DNA from: Trametopsis cervina
Lineage: Eukaryota > Basidiomycota > Agaricomycetes > Polyporales > Irpicaceae
Length of the DNA: 64,000 nt
Reading direction: 5' to 3'
NCBI GenBank assembly: GCA_022385755.1
Contig: MU278348.1
Location: 4,708-68,707, forward strand
Positions within the stretch are counted from its first letter, which is position 1, and the number at the start of each line of letters is the position of its first letter. The notes below the pieces were generated by a model. It searched no databases. It was not told where the DNA came from and worked only from the letters and a program-made list of their open reading frames with translations. Of the stretch, positions 11,601 through 22,380 are shown piece by piece. Made by a program: the position numbers and the translations under genes.

Positions 11601-12003
11601 ACTACCTGCATTTCACTCGTCTCAGCCCCATCGAGACCAGTCGTTTGCTGCACACTCTTCTCCGACAAATGACGCAGACCCCATCGCCAAGAGTTCAAGT
11701 TCATCCTCTTCTGCACCCACTACGCAGACGTCATCAACACATGCCGGGCTGCCTTCTTCAGGGACCAACGGCACGTCAAGTAGTTTGACCACCACGGTTG
11801 AGGATGTCGTGTCGGGTGCTCCCGCCTCTGTGGATGGCTTGTCCTCGTTAGTGCCAACGGCGAAGCCAAAACGAGCATCACGGAAGCTGAGCTTCTCGCT
11901 TGGATTTGGACGAAAAGACAAGGAGAAGGACTCCCACAAGCACCGGCCGCAATCCCCAGCGTACTCGCAAACGTCAAGCCAGGGAACTGGGTATGCTAGA
12001 TGA
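8613..12003 (+). CDS. Ubiquitin carboxyl-terminal hydrolase, USP12/USP46 (CreB/Ubp9) type
   Basis: Cysteine protease removing ubiquitin from substrates; the family acts with WD40 cofactors (WDR48, WDR20), and fungal CreB belongs here. Start ATG 8613 ([12 protein letters not shown]). The Cys box [17 protein letters not shown] is assembled across an unusually long intron (8799-9193) that cuts the catalytic Cys codon as TG|C. Then follow [14 protein letters not shown] and the CLTC...CDSC zinc-binding cysteines of the fingers. [14 protein letters not shown] and the catalytic His box [12 protein letters not shown] come next, with [10 protein letters not shown] and GQAYVLYY closing the domain. The remaining roughly 480 residues are Ser/Pro-rich, predicted disordered and without a domain; animal USP12/46 stop near the catalytic core, whereas CreB has an extension. 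All catalytic elements are intact. Confidence 0.92.
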
Positions 12004-12412
12004 CGAGACCAAGATATAATTATGCACCCAATCTCTGGCGCGGCATCTAGCGGCGTGCTCATCTCCTTGACATATTCATAATTATCTTCTCTTTTTCTTT
12101 CCGCGGACCGTCGTTCGATGCACACGTCGTCCCTGCTGTTGTTTGTATATTGCTATCATGTAATGAAATCTCCACATCGCTAGTTCGCAAATGGCTAATA
12201 CGTATAGTAAAGTCTAGACTAAGCAATGTAATATTTTCTGCTGAGACGGAACGGGGGAAGAACGGGCATCAATCAGTGTTTCACGAACATGCATCGGGTT
12301 CCTCCTGTCAGGTGATGGACTCGCAGACAGGAACGTTGATATTGAAGATGATTTGATAGTACAGTATATGAATTTACATGCGTGTTCAAATTCCCTAGTC
12401 TGTCCGCTGGGG

Positions 12413-13453
12413 TTAGACCGTGACGCTAATCCCCAAATCTCTCACTCGCCCGTTCTCTAAATCGTACACCCATCCGTGGACACCAAGCAGCTTCGCCTGT
12501 CCCCTCGCATTCGCATCGTTGCTCCAAGCATTCTTCACCGGCTCGCTTGCCAGCACGTTCTTCACCGCAATGCGCACATTCTCCTCGACTAGCTCCAGAG
12601 AAGTGAGCTTTCCCTCCTTCTCCTGTTGCAGCTGGGCAGCGACGCTTGTAAGGGGATCAAGCCAGCGTCCGAGGGCAGATGCGGGGGCTTCTCCGGAGGG
12701 CGGGTAGTTGGCAGATGCGGCGAGGCAGTGGTTCGCGCCGCCACAGTTTGAATGACCGGCGATGATGACGTGTTCAACGCCTACGGCCGCGATAGCATAG
12801 GCGAGGACAGAAATGATGCTGTCGTCGCTAAGGTGAACTTGGCTATCGAGAGTAACGTCAGTTACCTGACGCCAACGATAACAGTCGTGCACGCGTGCAC
12901 GTTCGAACTTACTTTGCGATGTTACGCGTGACGAAGATGTCTCCGGGTTTGCAACCGAGGAGAACGCTCTCCGGGACTCGCGAGTCGGAGCAGCCAATCC
13001 AGAGGATCTAGATGGCACGCTTGTCAGATAAACTGTACACAGGCGGGTGTGTAGCATAGGATAAGAACAGAGTTCTTAGGCGAACGAGTCGACTCTTCCC
13101 AGGTAGCGGTTGCATACATGAGAAGACAACGCCCCGCCACCTAGTAACCAACTGAAGGGCCGGAGACCGACAGTGCCGGTGGTTGACAGTGTGATGGAGG
13201 ATGGACTGCACGTCCAAAGTATACGCGTACGTGGCGGTTCTCTTGCAGCTCACTCCCTTCATCTCTGAGTCTGAGCCCCTCTCCGTGTAGCAACCTCTAG
13301 GCAGTGCAAGGGACGGAACTGACCTTGGGAGCCTGTCCCTTCGCGCTCTGCTCAAAGAACGTCGGGTCTGCGACGTTGACGGCGGACGACCACTTGGTGT
13401 TGTTATCTAGCAGACGGGCTAGGAGTGGGTGGTGGGCAGCGGCGGAACTCATC
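12413..13453 (-). CDS. Beta-class carbonic anhydrase
   Basis: Zinc enzyme interconverting CO2 and bicarbonate, supplying bicarbonate to carboxylases. Start ATG 13453 ([18 protein letters not shown]). Exon 1 ends [12 protein letters not shown]. After a 316-nt intron (13008-13323), long for this window, the chain resumes [14 protein letters not shown] with the first Zn Cys and the Asp-Arg dyad, then [14 protein letters not shown] further intron leads to [16 protein letters not shown] and [10 protein letters not shown], which holds the Zn His and second Zn Cys. It ends [24 protein letters not shown]. All zinc ligands are present and the length is normal for fungal enzymes. No mitochondrial targeting peptide is obvious, so cytosolic location is likely. 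It is tail-to-tail with the USP gene across 0.4 kb. Confidence 0.93.
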
Positions 13454-14781
13454 GTCAAGACGAGTTGTGGTGAATGGTATGAGGAGTGAGCGGGAGCAGG
13501 GCGAAATAGTTGGGGAGGTGGGGGACGGGGAAGCCACCGGGGCTGAAGGCTTTATAGAAGACGAGATCAGTCAGTCGTTGACGTCCCTGGCCACAGAAGC
13601 CATTTAGATTGGATTTAGATTTAGCCCAAAAATAAGCGTTTACGATCACTTTATTTATCACCCCAGCGCTCACTCAGCCTCTGACGTCGTTGCTGTCCCG
13701 TTCATGACAATTTCGACTCGTGCAATTCGCAAGTTTTTAGCAGCCAGACCGGCTGGAACATACCTCGGGAGTGCCAGGCAGAGCTCGACGCTGCCCGTAC
13801 GACAGCGAACAACGTCACAGGCCGGTTTGCCATCCGCGTCCGGTTAACCGGCCTGCTTATCGCAACGCCACGAACAGAACATTCCGACAAACAGCGCTGC
13901 AAGCGTCCGCCTGACCCGCTAGGGAGAGTCCCGCACTCCCGACATACCGAACCCGCCACTGCAGGCTGTGGTCAGCCACGTTCCTGGCCTGCGAAATGTC
14001 GATGATCTGGAGCCCAGGAACGGCGGTGACGGGAAATTCATCGAGCAATTTCAGCACCCGGCGCGATCAGACATGCTACCACTCCGACCCGTTTTTCGCG
14101 CGCGGTTTTCACCGAAGAGCGGTTGGAGCCTCCTTGCTCCCTCTCCAAACGACGAACAGGCCTCTGTAGATCATCTAGAGATATTTGTATTACTTTTCTG
14201 CGTACACAAAGTTCTACAATTGGCTGACGGCCCGGACGCCACAAAGTTCAAGACCCTGCTTCTAGATCTTGCACGCAATTTGTAGTACGGCTCTTCGCTT
14301 TACAGTAGTGTTCCTGGGCACCGATCGTGTACACAGCGTCTGAGCAGGAGAGCTCCGGAAGCGCAATAACCATACCTTCAGGCTTCGTATTTTGTGGCTT
14401 CCTCCTGGGCTGTGGAACGAATCTCTTCTGGAGTTGACTTTGTCGCCTGAACGTGGATAAAAATCGGAATGCGCTCGGCGATCCCAATCCCAGCTCACCG
14501 TTGAAGTGTAACGACGCTGCGACAACCGTAACAAGTAGTACGGAGGGCAATGAATCGCAGTGCTCAACGCATCGGAAGAGTAATGGATTAACCGCGCAGC
14601 ATAAACTAAAAGAGCGAGAAGCATTATGATTGACTACGATATCTCCAGTCGTGAATAACGCATGCCAGCAGAATTGTCCGTCACCTCCAACGACTCAGAC
14701 GCGAGGAGGTGCTAAGTGATGTGCAAAAAATGTCCTTGAGATAATGAACGTCGAGCTGCTATGCACGGTCTCGTCCATTCA
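13454..14781. other. Intergenic, 1.3 kb, no gene recognised
   Basis: Upstream region of the carbonic anhydrase and downstream region of the Sel1-repeat gene. ORFs of 60-120 codons occur on both strands but none carries a motif, a plausible intron chain or homology I recognise. Confidence 0.5.
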
Positions 14782-16389
14782 TCACATAATAATACAGTCT
14801 TTATCTTTCGCGCCCTTTCCTACGTCGCTCTCGGGCTTGTCTCTATGCAAAACAGAACCAGGCCCACCAGGCGCTGCGATAGGTCCCTTCGAGGAACTCT
14901 TTAGCCGTTGTGCAGCTCGCCTATCTCCTTGTTCAGCTGCGCGCTTGTAATAGGACAACGCTCTGCAGCGATGCGAGATGATTCAGTGAATACGAAATCG
15001 GCTAGAGAACGAGGGACGTACTCTTGTAAGCTCGGTTCGGTGCCGATGCCGACCTCTAGGAAATATCCAACGGCATACATGGCTTTCACGAGGCCCGCAT
15101 CGGCAGCTTTCTTTCCCCATAAAAACGCCTCCGTGTCCGATTGAGGAAGTACGCCGGGAGAGCCAACGAGATACCACGCCGTGAGTGCGAAGCATGCATC
15201 TCTGTGTCCCTGTTGCGCGGCAATATTCTGTGGGCACGCTATTATTATCTCAAGCACTGCCACAGATGCATGAGTAACCTACATAGTAATGTATCGATAG
15301 TGCAGGGTCCTGCGGGCATCCCATTTTTCCGTACTCGTAGCATTCGCCTAGACGGAATGCGCTGGGTGCGTACCCTAGTTCGGCCGCTTGCGCCAGTAAC
15401 TCCGCAGCGTATTCGAAGTCGACGAAGAGGACATTGTCGATTCCTCTCTCATGAAGAAGGGCAAGTTCGTGCAGTGCGTGCGGGAACTCCGCCGTCGCAC
15501 TCTCCGCGGACCTCTTCAGCCACTTCACACCCTCCTTCGGGCTCTTTGACAGCCCCAGCTCCCCGTTCAACTCTGCAATCCCAAGACGATACATCGAGCC
15601 CGGATGAAGGGCGGCGGCAGCTTTCCGGTAGAACGTCAATGCTTTCGCAGAGTCCCTCCTACACCCCCATCCGTTTTCGCAACACGTTCCTGCTCGATAC
15701 GCCGCATCCGGATGACCATGCTTCGCCGCAAGTACAAAGAGCGGGAACGCCCTGTCGAAGTCCTGCTTGCCTTTGTGTGTACCAATGCCGTTCGCATAGC
15801 AGTCTGCCAAGAAATACTGGGACGGCATATGACCTCTGTCCGCGTTTCTCTTCAGCAGTGACATCGCCTCGAGCACCAAGTCCTCCCTCTTCTTAATTGC
15901 TTTCTCGACGACCATCACGTTGCCCGGCGTAGGAGCCGGAATCGGCATCGTTTTCGACGCATCTATCATAAAGACGGCGAACTCGAATTGTACGTCCGGG
16001 TCCTGTGTCTTCTTCGCGTTCGCGCGGTAGAGCTCGAGCGTCCGGTCGTGGGAGAGCAGCGCAGCTTGCTTTCCCGGCCGCAGATGGGAGTGGTCGAGTA
16101 TCGGCCCAGGAGGGGGCGAAGGTGCACGCATCGACTGAGATGACATGGAAGGCGGTTCTTGGAAGTTGCCCTGCGAGCCTGTGTAGAAGTCGTCACCGTC
16201 GGGCGAGGGCGGTTCCGGGCCAAGGTAGTCGTCCTGCTCTTCGGCAGGTGGTGGTGGAGGTCGGGATCGTGACTGCGACCGCTGTGAGGGGGCGTACTGT
16301 GATACGGGTCGCATGTCTTGCGAGAATCGAGCGACGTCTGGGTTCGCCATGGACGGAGGCCGCGAAGGCCCTTGTGTGTACATAGCCAT
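14782..16389 (-). CDS. Sel1-repeat chitin synthase activator (Chs4/Skt5-like) with CaaX box
   Basis: Sel1-like repeat protein of the Chs4/Skt5 family, which recruits and activates chitin synthase at the plasma membrane and septum. Start ATG 16389 (MAMYTQGPSRPPS); residues 1-120 are Pro/Ser/Gln-rich. About eight Sel1 repeats follow, for example ADRGHMPSQYFLADCYANGIG, AAKHGHPDAAYRAGTCCENG and LHPGSMYRLGIAELNG. One intron near 15250-15280 joins HYY to NIAAQQGHRDACFALTAWYL. A last intron (acceptor CTGCAG) joins ...EPSLQE to ALSYYKRAAEQGDRRAAQRLK. Without that splice the frame stops early at 14901 and loses the end of the repeat. The spliced protein ends ...KDKDCIIM, a CaaX motif for prenylation as in yeast Chs4. 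Membrane tethering is inferred from this motif. Confidence 0.9.
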
Positions 16390-17206
16390 AGCCGGTCAGC
16401 TCCAGTGGAGGGATGGGACTGACGCCTGTTCAACCTCAGCCAAGCGACGACGTCTTGAAGCAACGGCGAGTAATGGGACGCGAAGTGAAAGATGAGGATG
16501 TGGTCGTAGTGGTGAAGGATGAAGGAAACTGTAAGCGCGCGACAGGTACACAAGAAGGCGCATCAGGCGCATCAAAGTGGATATGATGCAGTGCTCTTCT
16601 GAAGCTGGCATCCATGAGTACGACTACAACTTGTATTGGAACCTATATCTCGTATATGCCGCTTCTCTTGTTGGCCACTGTAACCAATTACGACTACCCT
16701 TTTTCTGTCATAACATTCCACTCTAAAACGCAATGGGAGGGCTGCAATACTCCGAGGACTTTACAAGCCAACGACCCGCCTTCGTTGTAGAACGACAGGT
16801 TTAAAACTCCCTCGATCTAGTTCCCAACACTCAAGGTGGATTCACGCTAACTCGTCCTGAATTATGCTCACTGTGGAAGTGCTCTCAGTCCGAGAGACTC
16901 GCAGTCGCGCCAATACAATACTTATCGTTCGCAGCTTGCTCTATCCGGGGCATTCCTGCCACGCCGCCAGGCACCAGTCCACCATCACCAGCCACACGAC
17001 GTGGCGGCTGGATGCTTTCGTGCTGCGCACTGACCGTTGGTGCTGCTGCGGCAAGCCCGCTGGTCGTGCGCGCTACCTTCTAACCGAGAGCTTACGATAG
17101 CGATGTCGAGCGTCACGGCGACACTAGCTTGCATCGCCGTACCGAACGTCTCGGAGGACACGTCTGCAATGTTGGTACATCTGATCATGAGGGATCTGTG
17201 CGTGCA
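16390..17206. other. Intergenic between two divergent genes
   Basis: Divergent upstream regions of the Chs4-like gene and the Rossmann-fold gene. Small ORFs are unconvincing on both strands and I recognise no RNA gene. Confidence 0.5.
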
Positions 17207-17212
17207 TATAAA
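17207..17212 (+). promoter_or_regulatory. TATA box candidate
   Basis: TATAAA lies 91 bp upstream of ATG 17303 of the Rossmann-fold gene. It is the only such match close to the start and supports that start codon. Confidence 0.5.
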
Positions 17213-17302
17213 GGCTGCATGGTCGTGAGTTAGCGGACCTGCTCATCATACATCACCCCCTTATCCAAACCATCCCTTACACAGCAAACCACCAGCTATC
17301 TC

Positions 17303-18293
17303 ATGAACGTATACGCCCTTGGTGCCTCCAAGAACATTGGCTATTATGCCACGCTTAGGCTCCTTGGTATGCACATCCGTACTCGAGCATATGTATCCCA
17401 TCTCATACTTTGACTCGATGCAGCTAAAGGAGCTACTGTGACATTCCTTCTTCGCTCTCCAAACGTCTTTAAAGACGATGCGTCGATGCAACCTTTCATC
17501 ACCTCCGGCCACGCACGAATCGTACAGGGTGACGCTCTTAAAGCAGAAGACGTTGCCAAAGGCTGGCAAGCTGCCCTTTCGGACCCGCAAATGCCGCGTG
17601 TGGACCTGGTGCTGTTTACCATAGGTGCGTGTTGATTCAGCGCGGGCAGTTCAGCCCGTCACTATACTATTTCTAAAATTACAGTCGTATCTTCTAGGAG
17701 CCGCGCCGGCAGGGTTCAGCATCACTAGAGGCGGGCTCATCTCACCCGCAGACATTTGTAGTCACGCACTGCTCAATGTCCTCCGCACACTCCCCTCCTC
17801 CCTCCGTTCAGACCTCTCGGTTCAGCCCAGGATTATTATACTATCGAGCATAGGTATCGGGAAAGAATCTCACACCAACCTTCCCTTCCTCTACAAGCCA
17901 CTTTACTCGTGGCTCCTCGCGCAACCACACGAAGACAAGTTCGGAATTGAGCGCATACTGGCCCGATGCGCAGGTCAGCCTTGGACAGATCGCGAACCTT
18001 CCGAGGAGGTCTTGCCACCATCGTGGCAGACGGAGGAAGGCACACCCGATGAAGGATCCTTGAAGCGCGTCCTAGTCATACGTGCGGCCTTGCTTCACGA
18101 CGGAGCATGCAAAGGAGATGCAGCATCTGAGTCGAATGCTAAGAAGCCGCCATATCGTGTTGGGGAGGAGAAAGATATGAAGGGACATAACGGATATTTT
18201 GTCTCGAGACGTGACGTTGCCCATTTCATCGTGGAGGATGCTTTGCCGAACTGGGACAAGTGGGAGGGGAAGAGTGTATGCATTGCGTATTGA
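17303..18293 (+). CDS. NAD(P)-binding Rossmann-fold protein
   Basis: Predicted nucleotide-binding protein of the NmrA/atypical SDR kind common in mushrooms; substrate unknown. ATG 17303 gives MNVYALGASKNIGYYATLRL, a beta strand followed by the GxxxxxG dinucleotide loop. Intron 1 (GTATGC...GATGCAG) yields LLAKGATVTFLLRSP, the second strand with an Arg that could favour NADP. VQGDAL marks the third strand. Intron 2 joins VDLVLFTIG to AAPAGF. PRIIILSSIGIG is the fourth strand with Ser, and VLVIRAALL and RDVAHFIVEDAL are typical late elements of the fold. No YxxxK motif is in place, so catalysis is uncertain. It may be a redox sensor or isomerase-like protein. The length of about 290 residues is complete. 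Confidence 0.75.
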
Positions 18294-18469
18294 TTGTTCA
18301 TAGTTAAATGATGTGCTCGCCCCTCTAACTTGGAAATGCTGACAGACAGCTTATTCACGGATGATCTGGTTGAATGTTGTGAGAGCTGTTTTGATAACGC
18401 AGAACAAGCGCCTACGATTACGCACATCATGATCTCAGTCGGCGAAGCGCACGTACGAAGTTATCAATT

Positions 18470-19522
18470 ATGACCATGACCCTTGACGAAAAGGAGCACA
18501 GTAAGTGCTCTGCTCATTCTTCACTGGTGTCGCATCCTGATCCTCCGCAAGCTATGCTTAGCAGGTCTCCCGAGTTTTGGGCGGATGAGGGCACGTTGGT
18601 TCTCATCCTACGAAATGAAGGGTTCAAGTTGCATCGAAGCCTCATCCACGGCCAGTCGAATAGGATCGCAGAGCTGGAGGCCTCCAATCTCTCCTCAGAT
18701 ATGAATAACGATGAATATGGATTGGCCGTCCTTAGACTCCCAGACGGTACAGCCGATCCTGCGGATTTCAGTGTGCTCCTTCGACATATCTACAGTGAAA
18801 CGTACGTTGGTGAGGTGTCACATAGCACATGCAGAGAGATTTCACTTATATTTTCTTATGCATCAGTGATATGAAATTATTCACGGGACTGTCAGGTTGT
18901 AGAAAGCTCTGCAGTCTCATTCGTGTATCGTCACCGACACAGATGGATTGTCCAGCCATCTACTCTGCAGCTCGTCTAAGACTGCAAGAATTACTTGGCG
19001 CAGGACTCGGGGCCCTGGAACCAGAATATAGGGAAGACGCAGAAGATATACTTAGCGTTGTCAGCCAGTACGACCTTCAACCTGTGAGCTCACCTCTAAA
19101 CATATTATGCTTATGCTCAAAGCGGACTCTGATAGCTCCAGAAGCGGTTACTCTATACGGTCGCCACAACGTCCCACTTTGATTCACTAGAACCACATCC
19201 GTCACTACCTTCCGCCCTGACCACTTTGTGCGCTACTCTCCAAGATAATCTCATCGCTCACTTCACCCCAATTCTTTTCACGGTAGCCACAACCGCCACG
19301 CACATGAATTGCACAAACATCTTCGCAGAGGAATGGATGCCGCTTGTCATTGGACCTGCACTCGAGGATAGTGGCCTATGCCGCCCAGTGGAGACACTAC
19401 GCATGATCCAAAAGGTGCGGTGGGAAGAGCATGGACTATGTGCTGAGTGCTGTAAAGAGAAGCGGGGAGAATGGGAGGAGGAGATACGGACTGTTTGGGA
19501 TATGATAGATGGGTGGATATGA
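18470..19522 (+). CDS. BTB/POZ domain protein of mushroom type
   Basis: ATG 18470. The N-terminal BTB domain reads SPEFWADEGTLVLILRNEGF and KLHRSLIHGQSNRIAEL. AVLRLPDGTADPADFSVLLRHIYS follows, the usual layout of the large BTB family in agaricomycetes. An intron near 18802-18867 continues to DMKLFTGLS, and another leads to QMDCPAIYSAARLRLQELL. The C-terminal part (ILFTVATTATHMNCTNIFAEEWMPLV and CAECCKEKRGEWEEEIRTVWD) has clustered Cys residues, seen in related proteins as a conserved tail. BTB domains mediate protein-protein contacts and may act as Cullin-3 adaptors, but function here is unassigned. Exon borders in the middle are uncertain. Confidence 0.75.
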
Positions 19523-19767
19523 TGGGACACCTACACATATCTCTAGCACTCGTGTCCGCTAGCTGACGCTGCTACCAAGTCGTATTGGACATGAGCATTA
19601 ACGATATCCGTACAGACTCATCGCTCGACTATCGGCCGCATGTCTGCAGACACGCGGACCCACGAAACTTGCACCTTGCCTGCTCGTGGAATGGTACGGC
19701 TGCAGCAGTGTGTTGTTAGGATGAGGTAGTACTAACGAGCACATGGCATGGTATCGCAATCACAATA

Positions 19768-19961
19768 CAGATGACTCTCTAATAAGGCATACCTCGAGAA
19801 TGTTCATCCCTCCGCAATGCTTACAGGTCCGGGCTGTGGAACACCTTGGTACAATAGCGAAAAGCTCAACCTATCTTCTGGTCCCAGCCGTCACTAGGTC
19901 TGGCCACGCTTTGCGAGGGGATGAGGCCAAGAGTAGGTATGCCTTATTAGAGTGTCATCTG
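19768..19961. mobile_element. MITE-like element with TA target duplication
   Basis: Inverted terminal repeats of about 27 bp: CAGATGACTCTCTAATAAGG at left and its near-complement (CAGATGACACTCTAATAAGG on the other strand) at right, both continuing CATACCT. The element is about 194 bp and flanked on both sides by TA, as expected for Tc1/mariner-type insertion. No coding capacity. It lies between the BTB gene and F-box-like copy A. Confidence 0.75.
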
Positions 19962-20331
19962 TAGCAGTCAACGCAAAGGGATTGAATCATGAGGGACTAC
20001 ATGCACTGAAGCGCATTCGTCCATCGGAGGACAACGTCGTCTTCTTCTCAATTGTGTCCGCTCGGGTGAGAATGGTATTTTATACTGCGGAGAAAAGAGG
20101 GGATGCGTCCTATGGATAGGATGTAGACAAGATGGATAGCCATGCATGGTGCCTGAGGCGTTCCTGCTCATTCAAAGACTCACACGTCCCTTGGGCCACA
20201 GGGGCATTGATACGGATATAATAATAAGAAAACAAAAATACATAGGATAACAGCTGCCGCTAGCCATCATTTTACCTACCCCTCGCGAAGTAACTCGGAG
20301 ACAATATCGAGCTCGCCTTCCCACCCCATCC

Positions 20332-22004
20332 CTACTCATCAAATACGATGTCAGGAGCATGTATTTCTTTGTAACATAGGAACGCACCATTAGCCTCTAA
20401 CGTTATCGGGTCAACACCGACCCAATCCAGTGCTCTAAACTGTCCATTACGGTTCCATGGGCCTTCGACGGAGGCGTCGTTCCAACGTTCACTGCGCATA
20501 CCTCGGCACACGAATATATACCTTTCCTTCCCCGCTAGAGGCTCGCGCAACGCTGGATGGCGGTCCAGAACACCGCGCATGATAGGGTATCCATGGAAGG
20601 CAAACACGATCGTGTGTATGGCACACAGATCGGCTAGCTGTGTTCGCAGGACGGTGAGATCGGCGGTGATGAATGCATCCTCTGGAGATGCAGGGGCGAC
20701 CGCACGTCGAAAGGAGATCCTGAGCCCAGTAGGACGGAAGGGGCCCGGTGTACTGTCTCTGCACGATCCAGGTTGTGAACTTTGCTGGCAGATAAACTCG
20801 ACTCCAATGCCCGGATATCCCTTCAGGACGCTGCTCATGTAAAAGCGAAGCTGGTCAACTTGCGGTACTAAGTCATGAGCGAATATCAGTCACACAACTC
20901 CAGGGATAAAACGACATGCGCACCATCGTGACGCATCGTGCACGAAGGGACATCGCCATTGTCTGGAAGGGATGTAAAGTGGGTGTAGAAGCCACGCGTG
21001 ATACTCTCAATCACACGCTGATCCTGATCTGGTATTGTCCGTAATAGCGAGTCGGGGAATAACACCATAGTCTGGTAGCACAGCAAATAGTTGTTGGTGC
21101 AATTATATACTTCCACATAGATCCTACGACGTGCATGTCTTCGGAACGGGGATCGTACTATTTCCACTGGAGAAGCGCTTGGGGCGTCGTTCCAGGTGAG
21201 TGATGAAAACTGCAGTCTCTCGGCATCTCGGAAGTTCCTGATGTAGCTGACGACATTATGGAAGGATGAGAAGTTGAGAGAAGTCAGGAAAACCGCTCGA
21301 TATGGAGTGACCGAGGGCGGCATGGCCATCCTGTGAGGGAGGCTGTAATGAGGTGTACTGAGCGTGGGAGTAGGAGTTCTAGAAGATATAGGCCCTTGAA
21401 TATGGAAGTCCTGTAATTTGCGCTGTGTCGAGGGAAGACAGATGATATGCAGCAATGAACGAGAGTCTGGGCGGACTTGATATATCTTCACCACCTTGAC
21501 GAGGTCGCATATAGGTGTCAGACGAGATTTTGGAAGCGTGGAATAGTGCCTGAAGGCGACGGCATCCCGATAATTTCGTAGACGTATGAAGTGGTCAAGG
21601 AAAATATACCGACGACATTGGTTCGCCCAGTATACAGAGACAAGGGAGCAGCTCTTCAACGTATATGCCGGTTGCGCGATAGTGAGGGCTATTCTGACGA
21701 GGAAGTACTCCCAGTTTTCTTGCACCACTTTCTGCCTGATAGATTTGATCTGGTTGTCCGTACTGACGAAGAAGAGGATGTCAGGAAAGATTTCCGGAGG
21801 GATGTGCGCGCCTGTGATGGAGGATGTCCGTAGATTGACAGAGGCATCGGGAAAGAGACGTGGTCTCACATAGGCAATGGCCTTCTCCACAGTTCCTACC
21901 TTTGACCTCACGCGGCGGTCCCATGGCGGATAATCCTCGTCCTTGTTGGGGTCGTCTTCGCTTGGCATGAAGAGAGAGCTTACAAGTTGCCGTAGCTGCT
22001 CCAT
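20332..22004 (-). CDS. F-box-like protein, copy A (mosaic)
   Basis: One of five paralogues here. ATG 22004 (MEQLRQLVSSLFMPSED). The F-box-like part is ITGAHIPPEIFPDILFFVST followed by YTLKSCSLVSVYWANQCRRY, the layout of mushroom F-box proteins that could bind Skp1. A long alpha/beta region without known domain follows. One intron (20868-20923) joins TMRHD to VPQVDQLRFYMSSVLKGYPG. It ends ...HAPDIVFDE. Up to about position 21205 it differs from copy C by only nine residues in roughly 265. From there to about 20515 it matches copies B and D closely, and its end resembles C and E again. This suggests gene conversion or unequal crossing over. Function unknown; substrate adaptor for ubiquitination is possible. 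Confidence 0.8.
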
Positions 22005-22380
22005 TGCGAAGGCCTTCGAATTCCACCTGTTCCTCCAGCAGATGTGTGTACCGTGATGTCGCGTTCTCTTCGATGACTGCGAGCACAAGGAAGCGAAGGG
22101 AAATGGGAGATGGCCTCGTTGTTACATCACCTGGTTAGACTCAAATGACCACCTTGAACGCACCGAAGATGTTTGCTGCCGCAATCGCCCAGCAATCCAC
22201 AGAGCTTATTCCTCCAGGGGCAATCAAACCTGGCTGTATGGATGGACCCAGAATCCGGATGATGTTGGATGTCTGTGGATGCCAGTGACGGTGGTATGTG
22301 CGGTAACATGCAACAAGCGTGGGAGATGAATGCAGCATATCAGCACTAGGACGAAAACAACGTGTAAACATGGACCCACC
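22005..22380 (-). promoter_or_regulatory. Upstream block shared by all five F-box-like copies (copy A)
   Basis: About 375 bp before the start codon are nearly identical to the region before copy C (43435-43808) and related to those of B, D and E. The far end reads TGGGTCCATGTTTACACG on the gene strand. The complement of this core contains GTAAACA, which fits a forkhead-factor site; B and D keep related versions (ATCAACA, ATAAACA). A regulatory role is inference; it might also mark a duplication boundary. Confidence 0.5.

Noticed and set aside
14901..15010. Stop at 14901 as the true end of the Chs4-like protein
   Set aside because: It reads through an intron; splicing restores the last Sel1 repeat and the CaaX end.
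15141..15896. 251-codon plus-strand ORF
   Set aside because: Antisense to the Sel1-repeat exons of the Chs4-like gene.
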